DNA of 64,000 nucleotides from contig CAIKZO010000074.1 in the NCBI GenBank assembly GCA_903832005.1, forward strand, positions 34,857-98,856, in the 5' to 3' direction. The position numbers were made by a program, and so were the translations under genes. This document shows, piece after piece, positions 45,658 to 54,768 of this stretch (position 1 is its first letter; every line of letters begins with the position of its first letter). Origin of the DNA: Enhydrobacter aerosaccus (GTDB lineage Bacteria > Pseudomonadota > Alphaproteobacteria > Reyranellales > Reyranellaceae). Below the pieces are notes generated by a model. It was not told the DNA's origin, did no database searches, and worked only from the letters and a program-made list of their open reading frames with translations.

Positions 45658-46548
45658 TTAAGGAACGGTGCCGGCGGGGAGCGCCGCGCAATGACGGGCG
45701 ATCGCGCCGGGCGTCGTCAGCCAGACCGCGTCGCGATGCTGGGCGATGTGCTTCAAAGCGCGCTTAAGATGGCGCAGGCGATGCGGCTGGCCCACGATAT
45801 AGGCGTGCAGTGCCACGCCCATGACCAGCGGGCGCTCCTGCGAGAGTTCGCGCATCTCGTCGAACTGGTCGACGATCATGTCGGCGAAGTCCGAGGCGTT
45901 CTCTTTGCGTGCGGCAATCGCGGGAATGTCGTTGATCTCCTGCGGATAAGGCACCGCCATGATCTTTCCGCCGTTGCGGCAGCGGAACCAGATCGGCTGG
46001 TCGTCCATGCACCAGTCGAGCAGATAACGATAGCCCCGCTCCGCCAGCAGATCGGGCGTGGCATGGCTGTGCGAGATCCAGGGACCGAGCCAGCCTTCCG
46101 GCGCCCGGCCCTCTTCCCGGGCGAGGCGTTCGGTTGCTTCGGCGATCAGGGCACGTTCGCCGATCTCATCGAGGATACCCTGCCGCTCGGCATTGGTGCG
46201 GCCATGTCCCACGATCTCGTCGCCGCGCGCGCGGCACGCCGCGACCAGTTCGGGCGCATAGTCGTACATCGAACTGTTGATCAGGGCCGCCATCGGCAGT
46301 TTCAGCGCGTCGAACGCGTCCAGCATGTACCAGGCGCCAACCCGGTTGCCGTAGTCGCGCCAGGCGAAGTTCAGGATGTCGGGCTGCGGGCCACCCGGCG
46401 AGAGTTCCGCCCCCAGTCCTTCGCCGTAGGAAAAGTGCTCGAGGTTCAGCGCGAAATAGACCGCCAGGCGTTTTCCATCCGGCCAGCTGTAGTTCGGGCG
46501 TCCGCGGAGCGGACTGTAGGCGTAGCGATCGTGGCTCTTGAGCTTCAT
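45658..46548 (-). CDS. Polysaccharide deacetylase / PuuE-like family protein
   Basis: A 296-residue NodB-fold protein. It has KRLAVYFALNLEHFSYGEG near residue 25, the YGNRVGAWYMLDAFDALKLP segment, GDEIVGHGRTNAERQG (first conserved His), and GWLGPWISHSHATPDLLAERGYRYLLDWCMDDQPIWF. Relatives include the cofactor-free allantoinase PuuE, so the substrate may be a cyclic amide rather than a polysaccharide. The ATG at 46548 is chosen; an upstream GTG/ATG would run toward the divergent gene. It heads the operon with the M81 peptidase and peptide-type ABC. Confidence 0.85.
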   Translation of the reverse strand: MKLKSHDRYAYSPLRGRPNYSWPDGKRLAVYFALNLEHFSYGEGLGAELSPGGPQPDILNFAWRDYGNRVGAWYMLDAFDALKLPMAALINSSMYDYAPELVAACRARGDEIVGHGRTNAERQGILDEIGERALIAEATERLAREEGRAPEGWLGPWISHSHATPDLLAERGYRYLLDWCMDDQPIWFRCRNGGKIMAVPYPQEINDIPAIAARKENASDFADMIVDQFDEMRELSQERPLVMGVALHAYIVGQPHRLRHLKRALKHIAQHRDAVWLTTPGAIARHCAALPAGTVP

Positions 46549-46597
46549 CAGCAAAACGTAGCGTCGGAAAGGTCGATAGGCTAGGTTTGCAGACAAG

Positions 46598-48409
46598 ATG
46601 AAGAAGTCGCGGAACCAGCCGCGGCTCTCGGGAGGAAGAAGCGTTTTGACGGCGACATCTGCTGCCGCCCTGTCTGCGAGGACAGAGTCCGCGTTCGCGA
46701 CGCGTCGGCTGATCGCGCCCCTGTGGGTCGGCGGGCTGCTGATCCTGCTCGCGTTCCTTGTGCTCTATCCGCTGTCGATGTTGGTCTTCGGCGCGCTGAG
46801 CGATTCCAACCCGGTGGTCGATGGCTTCGGCACCTTCCGGCCCGCCCTCACGCACTTCAAGGAAGTGCTGGTCAACGAGAACGTCCATCTCGCGTTCTTC
46901 AATGCGCTGGTCGCCTGCGGCGGCGGCACCGCGCTCGCCGTCCTGATCGGGCTCTTCTTCTCGTGGATCGTGGTCCGCACCAACACGCCGTTCCGGCGCT
47001 TCATCGCCGGCGCCAGCATGATCCCGCTGTTCGTGCCGCCACTGGTCGCGGGCGTCGCGTGGGGCATCCTGGGGTCGCCCAAGACCGGGTTGCTCAACAT
47101 CGTGCTGAAGTGGATGAATATCGACTTCCGCTTCGACTTCTATTCGATGTGGGGCCTGATCGTCGTCTTCGGCATCTACTACGCGCCCTACGTCTACATG
47201 TTCACCTCGTCGGCGCTGCGCAACATGGATCCCAGCCTCGAGGAAGCCTCGGAGGTTTCCGGCGCCTCGGCCTTCACGACTCTGTTCACCGTGACCTTCC
47301 CGCTGATTGCGCCGGCGATCCTGGCGGGCACGCTGCTGTCGTTCGTCGTGATGCTCGGCATCTACGGCGTGCCGGCAGCGCTGGGCGCGCCCGCCAACAT
47401 CAGCGTGCTCACGACCTACATCTTCAAGCTCACCGCCTGGAGCCCGCCGCTCTACAACACGGCAGCCGCGGTCGCGATCCTGCTGATGATCGTGACGGCG
47501 ATCCTGGTGTGGGCGCAGCAGAGGGTACTGAGCGGCAAGAGCTTTGCCACCGTGGCCGGCAAGGCCTTTCGCCCGCGCAGCCTCAACCTCGGCCCGTGGC
47601 GCTGGTTCACCTTCGGTCTGGCACTGGTCTATCTCTTCGTCGTCGTAGTGCTTCCAACGCTCGCCCTGGTGATCGCCGCCTTCCGCCGCTTCCTGTTCTT
47701 CAAGGACTTCGATGCGATCTTCGACAGCAAGGCGTACGGCCTCTGGCACTTCCAGGCGGTGTTCGACAATCCGCTGACCATGCTGTCGATCTGGAACACG
47801 CTGAAGGTCGGCGTGATCACCGCCGTGCTGGGCGGCATCCTGGCCTTCGCGATCGGCTACACGGTGAACCGCACCAACGTGAAAGGCCGCCGCGCGATCG
47901 ACCTGCTGGCCACGATCCCGGTTGCCATTCCCGGCCTGGTGATCGGCGTCGCTTACCTCTGGGCCTGGATCGGCCTGCCGGGCGGCCTCTACGGCACGAT
48001 CTGGATCCTGGCGCTGGCCTTCGTCGCGCGCTTCATGCCCGACACCGTGAAGGCGCTCTCGACCTCGTTCCTGCAGATCCACAAGGAACTCGAGGAAGCG
48101 GCCTGGATCAGCGGCCGCGGCATCCTGAGCACCATCTTCACCATCGTGCTGCCGCTCGCGCGGCCGGGCGTCGTGGCGTCGATGACGCTGCTCTTCGTGC
48201 TGGCAGTGCGCGAGCTGGGTTCGTCGCTGTTCCTCTACACCAGCGACAGCACCGTCATGGCGGTGCTGCTGCTCGACTATTACGAGGGCGGCAACACCGG
48301 CAAGACCGCCGCCTTCAGCCTGGTGCAGACCGCCATCCTGGGCGGACTGCTGGGCATCACGAGTTGGCTATCCCGCGGCGCCGCGCAGAGCGCCGCGCGC
48401 ACGGGCTGA
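46598..48409 (+). CDS. Ferric-iron/thiamine-type ABC transporter permease, two fused domains
   Basis: A 603-residue permease with 12 segments and two EAA loops. The first is PSLEEASEVSGASAFTTLFTVTFPLIAPAIL (about 208-240) and the second is KELEEAAWISGRGILSTIFTIVLPLARPGVV (about 495-525). This tandem layout is that of FbpB/ThiP/SfuB. The N-terminal 40 residues are polar. It is the first gene of a three-gene operon and divergent from the deacetylase gene, with 49 bases between starts. The ribosome site is weak. Confidence 0.88.
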   Translation: MKKSRNQPRLSGGRSVLTATSAAALSARTESAFATRRLIAPLWVGGLLILLAFLVLYPLSMLVFGALSDSNPVVDGFGTFRPALTHFKEVLVNENVHLAFFNALVACGGGTALAVLIGLFFSWIVVRTNTPFRRFIAGASMIPLFVPPLVAGVAWGILGSPKTGLLNIVLKWMNIDFRFDFYSMWGLIVVFGIYYAPYVYMFTSSALRNMDPSLEEASEVSGASAFTTLFTVTFPLIAPAILAGTLLSFVVMLGIYGVPAALGAPANISVLTTYIFKLTAWSPPLYNTAAAVAILLMIVTAILVWAQQRVLSGKSFATVAGKAFRPRSLNLGPWRWFTFGLALVYLFVVVVLPTLALVIAAFRRFLFFKDFDAIFDSKAYGLWHFQAVFDNPLTMLSIWNTLKVGVITAVLGGILAFAIGYTVNRTNVKGRRAIDLLATIPVAIPGLVIGVAYLWAWIGLPGGLYGTIWILALAFVARFMPDTVKALSTSFLQIHKELEEAAWISGRGILSTIFTIVLPLARPGVVASMTLLFVLAVRELGSSLFLYTSDSTVMAVLLLDYYEGGNTGKTAAFSLVQTAILGGLLGITSWLSRGAAQSAARTG

Positions 48410-48434
48410 ATAAAAACGATAACGGAGGAAACAC

Positions 48435-49466
48435 ATGATGAAGCGTAGAAGCATGATGGCCGGCATCGTCGGCGCCGCGGCGACCTGGACCCTGCCCGCG
48501 CATGCTGCCGACGAAGACTTCGGCGGCAAGGACCTGATCGCCGCCGCCGACAAGGAAGGCGCGCTGACCTACTACACGGCCAACTTCGCCGAGGTCGAGC
48601 AGGAGGTCATCAAGGCCTTCAACAAGCGTTTCCCCAAGATCAAGATCTCCATGGTGCGCGCGCCGGGAGGCCAGCTCATCACCCGCATCAAGACCGAGGC
48701 GGCGGCCGGCAAGCTCGCCGCCGACGTCGTGAACCATTCCGATCGCGGCTTGATGCTCGAACTGCAGGACCTGTTCCTGGATTACACACCGCCGAACGCG
48801 GCGGACTACCGGCCGGATGCGCTGGTGCATCCGAAGTTCTGGCCGGGCGTCACGCTCGGCTGGTGCATCGCCTACAATACGCAGCTGGTGAAGAACGCAC
48901 CCAAGACGTGGATGGATCTCACCAAGGACGAGTACAAGGGCAAGCAGATCGGCCAGGTAGTCGGCCCCTCGGGCGGCACGACCTGGACCCGCATCATGTT
49001 CGAGCGCCAGGTATTGGGCGAGGACTACTGGAAGAAGCAGGCCGCGCTGGGCGTCACGCTTTATCCGTCAGGTGCACCGACCTCCGACTCGCTGGTGCGC
49101 GGCGAGGTGTCGATCGCACCGCTGCTCTACAACATCATCTATACGAAGATCGTCGAAGGCGCTCCGGCCGAAGCTATCTTCGCACCGGAAGGTGTGCCGA
49201 TCGTGCCCTATGCCGATGGTATTCCCAAGACATCGAAGAGCCCCAATGCCGCCAAGCTGTTCATGAACTGGCGCCTGTCCAAGGAAGGCCAGGCGTTCCA
49301 GATCGAGAAGCTCGGCAACATCACCTCCATGAAGGAGCCGCCGATGCTTCCCAAGGGCTGGGACCCGAAGGTCATCAAGGTCTGGGTGCCCGAGTTCAAG
49401 CAGTTCGAATCGCTGCGCGACAAGTGGATGGACGACTGGAACAAGACCTACGGGTACCGCCAGTGA
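48435..49466 (+). CDS. Ferric-iron/thiamine-type ABC substrate-binding protein
   Basis: A 343-residue protein with a signal peptide (MMKRRSMMAGIVGAAATWTLPAHAAD). The mature part contains ALTYYTANFAEVEQEVIKAFNKRFPKIKISMVRAPGGQLITRIKTEAAAGKLAADVVNHSD, the FbpA/AfuA-type pattern. The paired Tyr residues needed for ferric-iron binding near the end are not evident. The ligand may therefore be an organic compound such as a phosphonate or phosphoglycerate. GGAGG lies before the ATG. Confidence 0.88.
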   Translation: MMKRRSMMAGIVGAAATWTLPAHAADEDFGGKDLIAAADKEGALTYYTANFAEVEQEVIKAFNKRFPKIKISMVRAPGGQLITRIKTEAAAGKLAADVVNHSDRGLMLELQDLFLDYTPPNAADYRPDALVHPKFWPGVTLGWCIAYNTQLVKNAPKTWMDLTKDEYKGKQIGQVVGPSGGTTWTRIMFERQVLGEDYWKKQAALGVTLYPSGAPTSDSLVRGEVSIAPLLYNIIYTKIVEGAPAEAIFAPEGVPIVPYADGIPKTSKSPNAAKLFMNWRLSKEGQAFQIEKLGNITSMKEPPMLPKGWDPKVIKVWVPEFKQFESLRDKWMDDWNKTYGYRQ

Positions 49467-50572
49467 GCTCTGCGCTCCTCATCGAGAACCTCGAGAAGCG
49501 GTTCGCACCGGGTGTCCGGCCGGCCGTCGATGGCGTGAGCTTCGACGTGCCGCCGGGCGAGATCGTGGTGCTGCTGGGACCTTCGGGTTGCGGCAAGACC
49601 ACCACCTTGCGCTGCGTGGCGGGTCTCGAGCATCCGACCGGTGGCCGCATCTCGATCGGCGGCCGCGTCGTCTCAGAGCCCACGCGTGGCACGCTCGTTT
49701 CCCCGCGCGAACGCGACATCGGCATGGTGTTCCAGTCGTACGCGGTATGGCCGCACATGACGGTGCGTCAGAACGTGGCCTATCCGCTCAAGTACCGGAA
49801 GAAATCCGACGGCGGCAGCATCACCACCAAGGTTAACGAGACCCTCGAACTCGTAGGCCTCGGCGAGTACGCCGAGCGGCCGGTGGTCTCGCTGTCGGGC
49901 GGCCAGATGCAGCGCGTCGCACTGGCCCGCAGCCTGGTCTATCGCCCGCAACTCATCCTGCTCGACGAGCCGCTCAGCAACCTCGACGCCAAGCTCCGCA
50001 TCCGGCTGCGCGACGAGTTGCGCCGCATCCTGAAGATGACCGGCATGACCGGCCTCTACGTCACGCACGACCAGTCGGAAGCCGTCGTGCTGGGCGACCG
50101 TATCGGCGTGATGAAGGACGGCAAGCTCTTACAGATGGCGCCGCCGCACGAGATCTACAACAAGCCGGCGGACTCCTTCGTCGCCAACTTCACCGGCGCT
50201 TCCAACGTCCTGAAGGGCAAGGTACTGGCCTGCACCGCCGGCCGCGCCACCATCGATCTGGGCGCCGCGGGCCGCATCGAGGCCTGGACGCCACATGCGC
50301 TCGCCGTCGGCGACAAGGCCACCGTCGCGCTCCGCGCCGAGAACGTGCGGCTGGGCGAGCGCGGCGCCACCAACGGCTTCGCCGGCCGCGTGCTCGAACG
50401 GCGCTACCAGGGCATGCAGACAGTGTACGACGTCGAGATGGGCGGCCAGAAGCTCGAAGCCCTCGAACTCGGCACGGCAGCGCGTCACGCCGCCGACGCC
50501 GACATCGGCCTCACTCTGCCGCCGGAAGCCTGCTGGGCCTACCGCGACGACGGAACGGGCATTCAGGAGTAG
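49463..50572 (+). CDS. Ferric-iron/polyamine-type ABC transporter ATP-binding protein
   Basis: A 369-residue ATPase with GTG start at 49463 in a GTGA overlap with the binding-protein gene. Walker A GPSGCGKTT is near residue 37, the signature is LSGGQMQRVALARSLVYRP, and Walker B is LILLDEPLSNLDAKLR. The C-terminal 100 residues are a TOBE domain (AENVRLGERGATNGFAGRVLERRYQG). It completes the three-gene operon (permease, binding protein, ATPase). Confidence 0.92.
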   Translation: MSSALLIENLEKRFAPGVRPAVDGVSFDVPPGEIVVLLGPSGCGKTTTLRCVAGLEHPTGGRISIGGRVVSEPTRGTLVSPRERDIGMVFQSYAVWPHMTVRQNVAYPLKYRKKSDGGSITTKVNETLELVGLGEYAERPVVSLSGGQMQRVALARSLVYRPQLILLDEPLSNLDAKLRIRLRDELRRILKMTGMTGLYVTHDQSEAVVLGDRIGVMKDGKLLQMAPPHEIYNKPADSFVANFTGASNVLKGKVLACTAGRATIDLGAAGRIEAWTPHALAVGDKATVALRAENVRLGERGATNGFAGRVLERRYQGMQTVYDVEMGGQKLEALELGTAARHAADADIGLTLPPEACWAYRDDGTGIQE

Positions 50573-50575
50573 TGC

Positions 50576-51619
50576 TCAGACCTTGGCGATGATCGCGACG
50601 GGCCCGCCACCGGCGGGGCCCTGGTGTTCGGCGCCGCCTGAGACATAGAGCATCGTGTCGCCGATCACGCCGGCCAGCACACCGCCGACCAGTGCGCGGG
50701 CATGGCGCGTCGAATGGATGTCGCTGTCGTCCAGCATCGTGTGGCGCCGGCCGCGGATCTCGCCGCCCGGGGCCGCTTCGGCCTTGGCGAGGACCGCCAC
50801 GGTCTCGCCACCAAGGGTCGTCAGCATGCCACGGGCGGCATCAGCGTCGATCGCATCCTTCATCACCGCGTGGCCGATGACGAGGTCGCCGCCCCAGCCG
50901 GGCGCATTCCCCAGCACAACGATCTCGTTGCGCAGCAACTCCACTCCCGCCGAGATGCTGGCGACGCCGGAGTACAGCGACCAGTCCTTGCAGACGGCGC
51001 TCTCGGGCGCGTCCTCGATCTCGCCCAGCGCCAGCGCGACGCCCAGCGCCGAGGCGCCGCGCGATACGGCCATCGAGTAGTAGGTGTCGTCGGTCGCGGT
51101 CTTCTGGCCACGACGCGCCGCTTCCTCGATGCGCTCCTTGGTCAACAGCGGGCATTTGATCTGCACGAAATGGACGTCGGATGGCGACGAGATGCCCGCA
51201 TCGCGCATCGCCAACGTCACGGCAGCCGCGGTCTCTTCGATTTGCGCGGCACGGCCGATCTCCTCGGGCCTGAAGGCACGCGTAAAGCCGATACCGATCG
51301 CCAGACGCTTCTCAGTCGCCGGGGCGGGCGCCTCATCGCTGCTGAATACCAGCAGATGCGGCGATAGCCCGCCTTCGGTGCCGCCCGACATGACGATCGC
51401 GACACGTTGTTCTTTCAGGAGCAGCTTCAGCGCCAGGGTCGCGTAGCCGCGCGTGAAATCGTTCACGCAGCCGTTGCCCTCCGTCTTGCCGATGATCGCC
51501 ACGATTTTTGCGGGATCGACCTCGCCGTTGGCAATCGCCGCCTCCAGCGCGCTGGTGTCCTGCGGACCGGCGGTCGGCAGCCGCAGAACCTTCGTCCGGC
51601 GCGCCCCAAGAACGGACAC
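50576..51619 (-). CDS. Ring-opening amidohydrolase, cyanuric acid amidohydrolase/barbiturase family
   Basis: A 347-residue protein with the threefold repeat of the AtzD/TrzD/barbiturase family. The three Lys-Ser pairs can be placed: K45 ([16 protein letters not shown]) with S78 (VMSGGTEGG), K155 (VQIKCPLL) with S221, and K279 (VLAKAEA) with S327 ([19 protein letters not shown]). Known members hydrolyse cyanuric acid or barbiturate. Which substrate applies here cannot be told. It is the last gene of a polyamine-type ABC operon; its start lies one base after the second permease's stop, so it probably opens the ring of what that system imports. Confidence 0.88.
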   Translation of the reverse strand: MSVLGARRTKVLRLPTAGPQDTSALEAAIANGEVDPAKIVAIIGKTEGNGCVNDFTRGYATLALKLLLKEQRVAIVMSGGTEGGLSPHLLVFSSDEAPAPATEKRLAIGIGFTRAFRPEEIGRAAQIEETAAAVTLAMRDAGISSPSDVHFVQIKCPLLTKERIEEAARRGQKTATDDTYYSMAVSRGASALGVALALGEIEDAPESAVCKDWSLYSGVASISAGVELLRNEIVVLGNAPGWGGDLVIGHAVMKDAIDADAARGMLTTLGGETVAVLAKAEAAPGGEIRGRRHTMLDDSDIHSTRHARALVGGVLAGVIGDTMLYVSGGAEHQGPAGGGPVAIIAKV

Positions 51620-51620
51620 G

Positions 51621-52463
51621 TCAGGCGGCCTTGCCGGCGTCGCTGCCGTGCCGCTCGCGGCGGCGGCGGATGATGCTGAAGGAGATCAGCGCAATCGCGA
51701 TCACCAGAAACGACACGGCCGTCGTCACGGTGCCCAGCGCGTAGAGCACGGGCGTCGTGATGTTGGTGGTCATGCCGTAGATCTCGAGCGGCAGGGTGTT
51801 GAAGGTGCCGGAGGTGTAGAGGCTGCGCGCGAACTCGTCGTAGGAGAGCGTGAAGCCGAACAGGCCAACGCCGATCAGGCTGGGCAGCACGATCGGGATC
51901 ACGACGTGGCGGATCGTCTGCCACGGCGTGGCGCCAAGGTCGCGCGCGGCTTCCTCGTAGCGCCGGTCGAAGCGGTTGAAGACTGCCAGCATGATCAAGA
52001 GGCCGAACGGCAGGGTCCAGGTGAGGTGGGCGCCGAAGGCCGAACTGTACCAGGCCGGATCGATCTCGAGCACGCGGAACAACAGGCCGATGCCGAGGCT
52101 GATCAGGATCGAGGGCACGATCAGGCTGGCGATCGCGAGATAAAAGAGGATCGTCGAGCCGCGGAAGCGGTTGCGGAAGGCAAGCCCGGCCGAGAACGAG
52201 ACGATCATGGTGACGATCATCACCACCACGCCCAGGACCAGCGAACGCTTCAGCGCGCCTGCGATGTCACCCACGAGCTGCGTCTGGAACAGGTTGAAGA
52301 ACCAGTGCAGCGACAGGCCCCTCATCGGGAAAGTGAGCGTTCCCTCCGGTCCCTGGAACGACAGCACCAGGATGGTGAGCGTGGGCCCGTAGAGGAACAG
52401 CACGAACAGCGTGAAGAACGCCGCGAGGAACCAGAAGGCCGGACCGCGCTTGCCGTGCTTCAC
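51621..52463 (-). CDS. Polyamine-type ABC transporter permease (PotC type)
   Basis: A 280-residue protein with six segments. The N-terminal segment is [29 protein letters not shown], and the EAA loop is [33 protein letters not shown], both typical of PotC. It lies one base from its neighbours on both sides, so the operon is fully packed. Confidence 0.9.
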   Translation of the reverse strand: MKHGKRGPAFWFLAAFFTLFVLFLYGPTLTILVLSFQGPEGTLTFPMRGLSLHWFFNLFQTQLVGDIAGALKRSLVLGVVVMIVTMIVSFSAGLAFRNRFRGSTILFYLAIASLIVPSILISLGIGLLFRVLEIDPAWYSSAFGAHLTWTLPFGLLIMLAVFNRFDRRYEEAARDLGATPWQTIRHVVIPIVLPSLIGVGLFGFTLSYDEFARSLYTSGTFNTLPLEIYGMTTNITTPVLYALGTVTTAVSFLVIAIALISFSIIRRRRERHGSDAGKAA

Positions 52464-52464
52464 G

Positions 52465-53322
52465 TCACAGCTCCTTCCGGATGTCGACCACCCGCATCAT
52501 GCCCGCGACGATTAAGAGGACCACGATCAGCAGCACGACGGCATTGGCCGCGGCGGCGGGGTATTGCAACAGCGACATGGCGTTGGCCATCATCAGCGCC
52601 ACCGAAGCACTGAGGCCGCCGCTCATCATGCGCACGGTGACGAAGTCGCCCATCACGATGGTGACCACGAAGATCGAGCCGATGGCGATGCCGGGCTTGC
52701 ACAGCGGCAGGATGACGTTGGTCAGCGTCTGCCAGCTCGTGGCGCCGGCATCGAGCGAGGCCTCGAGCAGGCTGCGGTCGATGCGCATCATCGAGTTGAA
52801 GATCGGCACGACCATGAACAGCGTGTAGAGATGCACGTAGACCAGCACGACCGAGAAGTTCGAGTAGAGCAGGAATTCCAGCGGCTGCTGGATCAGGCCC
52901 ATCTTCATCAGCGTCATGTTCGCCAGCCCATTCCTGCCAAGGAACGGGATCCACGAGATCATGCGGATGACGTTGGAGGTCCAGAACGGGATCGTGCAGA
53001 CCAGGAACAACACCTGCTGCCAGGTCGCCGAGCGCACGTGGAACGCCAGGAAATACGCCAGCGTGAAGCCGATCAGGAAAGTCAGCACCCAGGTGATCAG
53101 CGCGAACTCGACGGTCTGCAGATAGGTCTGCCAGGTCACCGGCGAGAGCAGCAGTTCCTCGTAGTTCTGACTGAGGAACGCCGGGATGATCGAGGTCGTC
53201 GTGTAGTCGAAGAAGCTCACCACCACGATGGTGGCGATCGGAATCACCAGGAAGATCAGGAACACCAGCGCGAGCGGCGTTACCTGAAAGTACGTGGTCC
53301 AGCGGGAGGTACGCGTCATCAT
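52465..53322 (-). CDS. Polyamine-type ABC transporter permease (PotB type)
   Basis: A 285-residue protein with six segments. It has the PotB loop ISWIPFLGRNGLANMTLMKMG and the EAA loop RSLLEASLDAGATSWQTLTNVILPLCKPGIA. I start it at the ATG at 53322; an ATG at 53319 fits AGGA equally well, and a GTG at 53331 lies inside the neighbouring repeat. It pairs with the PotC-like protein to form the channel. Confidence 0.9.
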   Translation of the reverse strand: MMTRTSRWTTYFQVTPLALVFLIFLVIPIATIVVVSFFDYTTTSIIPAFLSQNYEELLLSPVTWQTYLQTVEFALITWVLTFLIGFTLAYFLAFHVRSATWQQVLFLVCTIPFWTSNVIRMISWIPFLGRNGLANMTLMKMGLIQQPLEFLLYSNFSVVLVYVHLYTLFMVVPIFNSMMRIDRSLLEASLDAGATSWQTLTNVILPLCKPGIAIGSIFVVTIVMGDFVTVRMMSGGLSASVALMMANAMSLLQYPAAAANAVVLLIVVLLIVAGMMRVVDIRKEL

Positions 53323-53330
53323 TTCCTGCA

Positions 53331-53423
53331 CCTCTCCCCCGCTAGGGGGAGAGGACGGGTGAGGGGGTTACGCACAGCCTTCGATGCCCCCTCACCTAGC
53401 CTCTCCCCCCAGCGGGGGAGAGG
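53331..53423. repeat. Large imperfect palindrome of the CCTCTCCCCC type
   Basis: The left half (53331-53367) starts CCTCTCCCCCGCTAGGGGGA and ends in GGGTGAGGGGG. The right half (53387-53423) starts CCCCCTCACC and ends AGCGGGGGAGAGG. Each half is also a smaller palindrome, so a cruciform or cloverleaf RNA is possible. It sits between the binding-protein gene and the permease gene. Elements of this sequence are dispersed in many proteobacteria. It is likely to protect the upstream message or lower downstream expression. Confidence 0.75.
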
Positions 53424-53443
53424 AACATTGAGGAGGAACGTCG

Positions 53444-54724
53444 TTACGCGGCGATGAAGGAGTTCCACTTCTGGACCATGTAGCGATCCTCATCCATCAC
53501 GGCGTTCCAGCAGGACACCGCGCCCATGCGCTCGTAGAACGAGCCGCCGTCGCGCACGGCGCCGGCCTTCTCCATCACGGCGCCCTGCGGGCTCTTGATG
53601 TCGCCCTTGGCCGGCTTGCCTTCCATCCAGAAGCCCCACTCGTCTTCCGACATGTTGGCCTTGGCCGTGTCGAGCACCGCCGAGTAATAGCCTTGGCGGT
53701 TGAGGAAGCCGCCGCACCAGCCGGACAGATACCAGTTGATGTAGTCGTAGGCCGCCGAGAGCTGCGAGCCCGACAGGTGCTTGGCGATCGCCAGACCGTC
53801 GCCCCACGAGCGATAGCCTTCCTTGAGCGGCTGATACTTGCAGGCGACGCCCTTCGAGCGGACCGCGGCCACCGCCGGCGACCACATCGACTGGATCACG
53901 ACCTCGCCCGAGGTCATCAGGTTCACCGACTCGTCGAAAGTCTTCCAGAAGGCGCGGAACTGGCCGGACTTCTTGGTCTCGATCAGGAAGGCGATCGTCT
54001 TGTCGATCTCCGCCTTGGTCATGTTGCCCTTGTCGCCATACTTCATGACGCCGGCCGATTCGCAGATCATCGCGGCGTCCATGATGCCGATCGAGGGGAT
54101 GTTCAGGATCGAGGTCTTGCCCTTGAACTTCGGATCCAGGATGTCCTTCCACTGCGAGATCTCGCGGCCGACCAGGTCGGGGCGGATGCCCAGCGTGTCG
54201 GCGTTGTAGATCGTCGGCACCATCGTGAACCAGCCCGTCTGGCCCGACGCGAAGGCGGTGGAGTCGGGCTTGTCGACGAAGCCCACCTTGCTCGGCGCCG
54301 TGCCCTGGGCGATGACGCTATCGGGCTTCAGCTTGCCGGTGGTGAAGATCGGCACGATCTTGTCGAAGTAGGTGAGCTTCTTGACGTCGAACGGCTGCAG
54401 CACCTTGGCCGGCCAGATCTTCTTGATCATCCAGTATTCGATGTCGGCGATGTCGTAGGAGTTCGGCTGCGTCACGGCGCGCTGCACGCAGGCGTCGGAG
54501 TCGAGCGCCGTCATCTGGATGGTGAAGCCCAGGTCCTTCTTGGCTTTCTCCGCGATCTCGTTGATCGCCGACACGCCGGTGCCGAACTGGCGCAGCACGA
54601 TGTTCTTGTTGTTCTGCGCCCAGATCGTTGGCGCGCCAACGGTGCTGCCGAGCACCGCGCCGGCTGCAATGCCCGCGCCCTTGAGCATCTTGCGACGGCC
54701 GATACCGCCATTCAGTTTCGCCAT
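53444..54724 (-). CDS. Polyamine-type ABC substrate-binding protein (PotD type)
   Basis: A 426-residue protein with a Tat-like signal (IGRRKMLKGAGIAAGAVLGSTVGAP, residues 8-32). The mature region begins NKNIVLRQFGTGVSAINEIAEKAKKDLGFTIQMTALDSDACVQRAV. It keeps the extended SBP_bac_8 fold with YINWYLSGWCGGFLNRQGYYSA near the end. The ATG at 54724 has GAAGGAGTGGAGAG upstream, which decides against the longer reading to 54805. The ligand is likely not a simple polyamine, given the amidohydrolase in the operon. Confidence 0.88.
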   Translation of the reverse strand: MAKLNGGIGRRKMLKGAGIAAGAVLGSTVGAPTIWAQNNKNIVLRQFGTGVSAINEIAEKAKKDLGFTIQMTALDSDACVQRAVTQPNSYDIADIEYWMIKKIWPAKVLQPFDVKKLTYFDKIVPIFTTGKLKPDSVIAQGTAPSKVGFVDKPDSTAFASGQTGWFTMVPTIYNADTLGIRPDLVGREISQWKDILDPKFKGKTSILNIPSIGIMDAAMICESAGVMKYGDKGNMTKAEIDKTIAFLIETKKSGQFRAFWKTFDESVNLMTSGEVVIQSMWSPAVAAVRSKGVACKYQPLKEGYRSWGDGLAIAKHLSGSQLSAAYDYINWYLSGWCGGFLNRQGYYSAVLDTAKANMSEDEWGFWMEGKPAKGDIKSPQGAVMEKAGAVRDGGSFYERMGAVSCWNAVMDEDRYMVQKWNSFIAA

Positions 54725-54768
54725 CTCTCCACTCCTTCTTTTATCGACGGCAAGGTGCCGCCTCCCCT

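Noticed and set aside
46166..48082. Long minus-strand open frame (638 codons) opposite the two-domain permease
   Set aside because: Low-complexity charged sequence with no motif. The plus-strand permease has two EAA loops and regular membrane segments.
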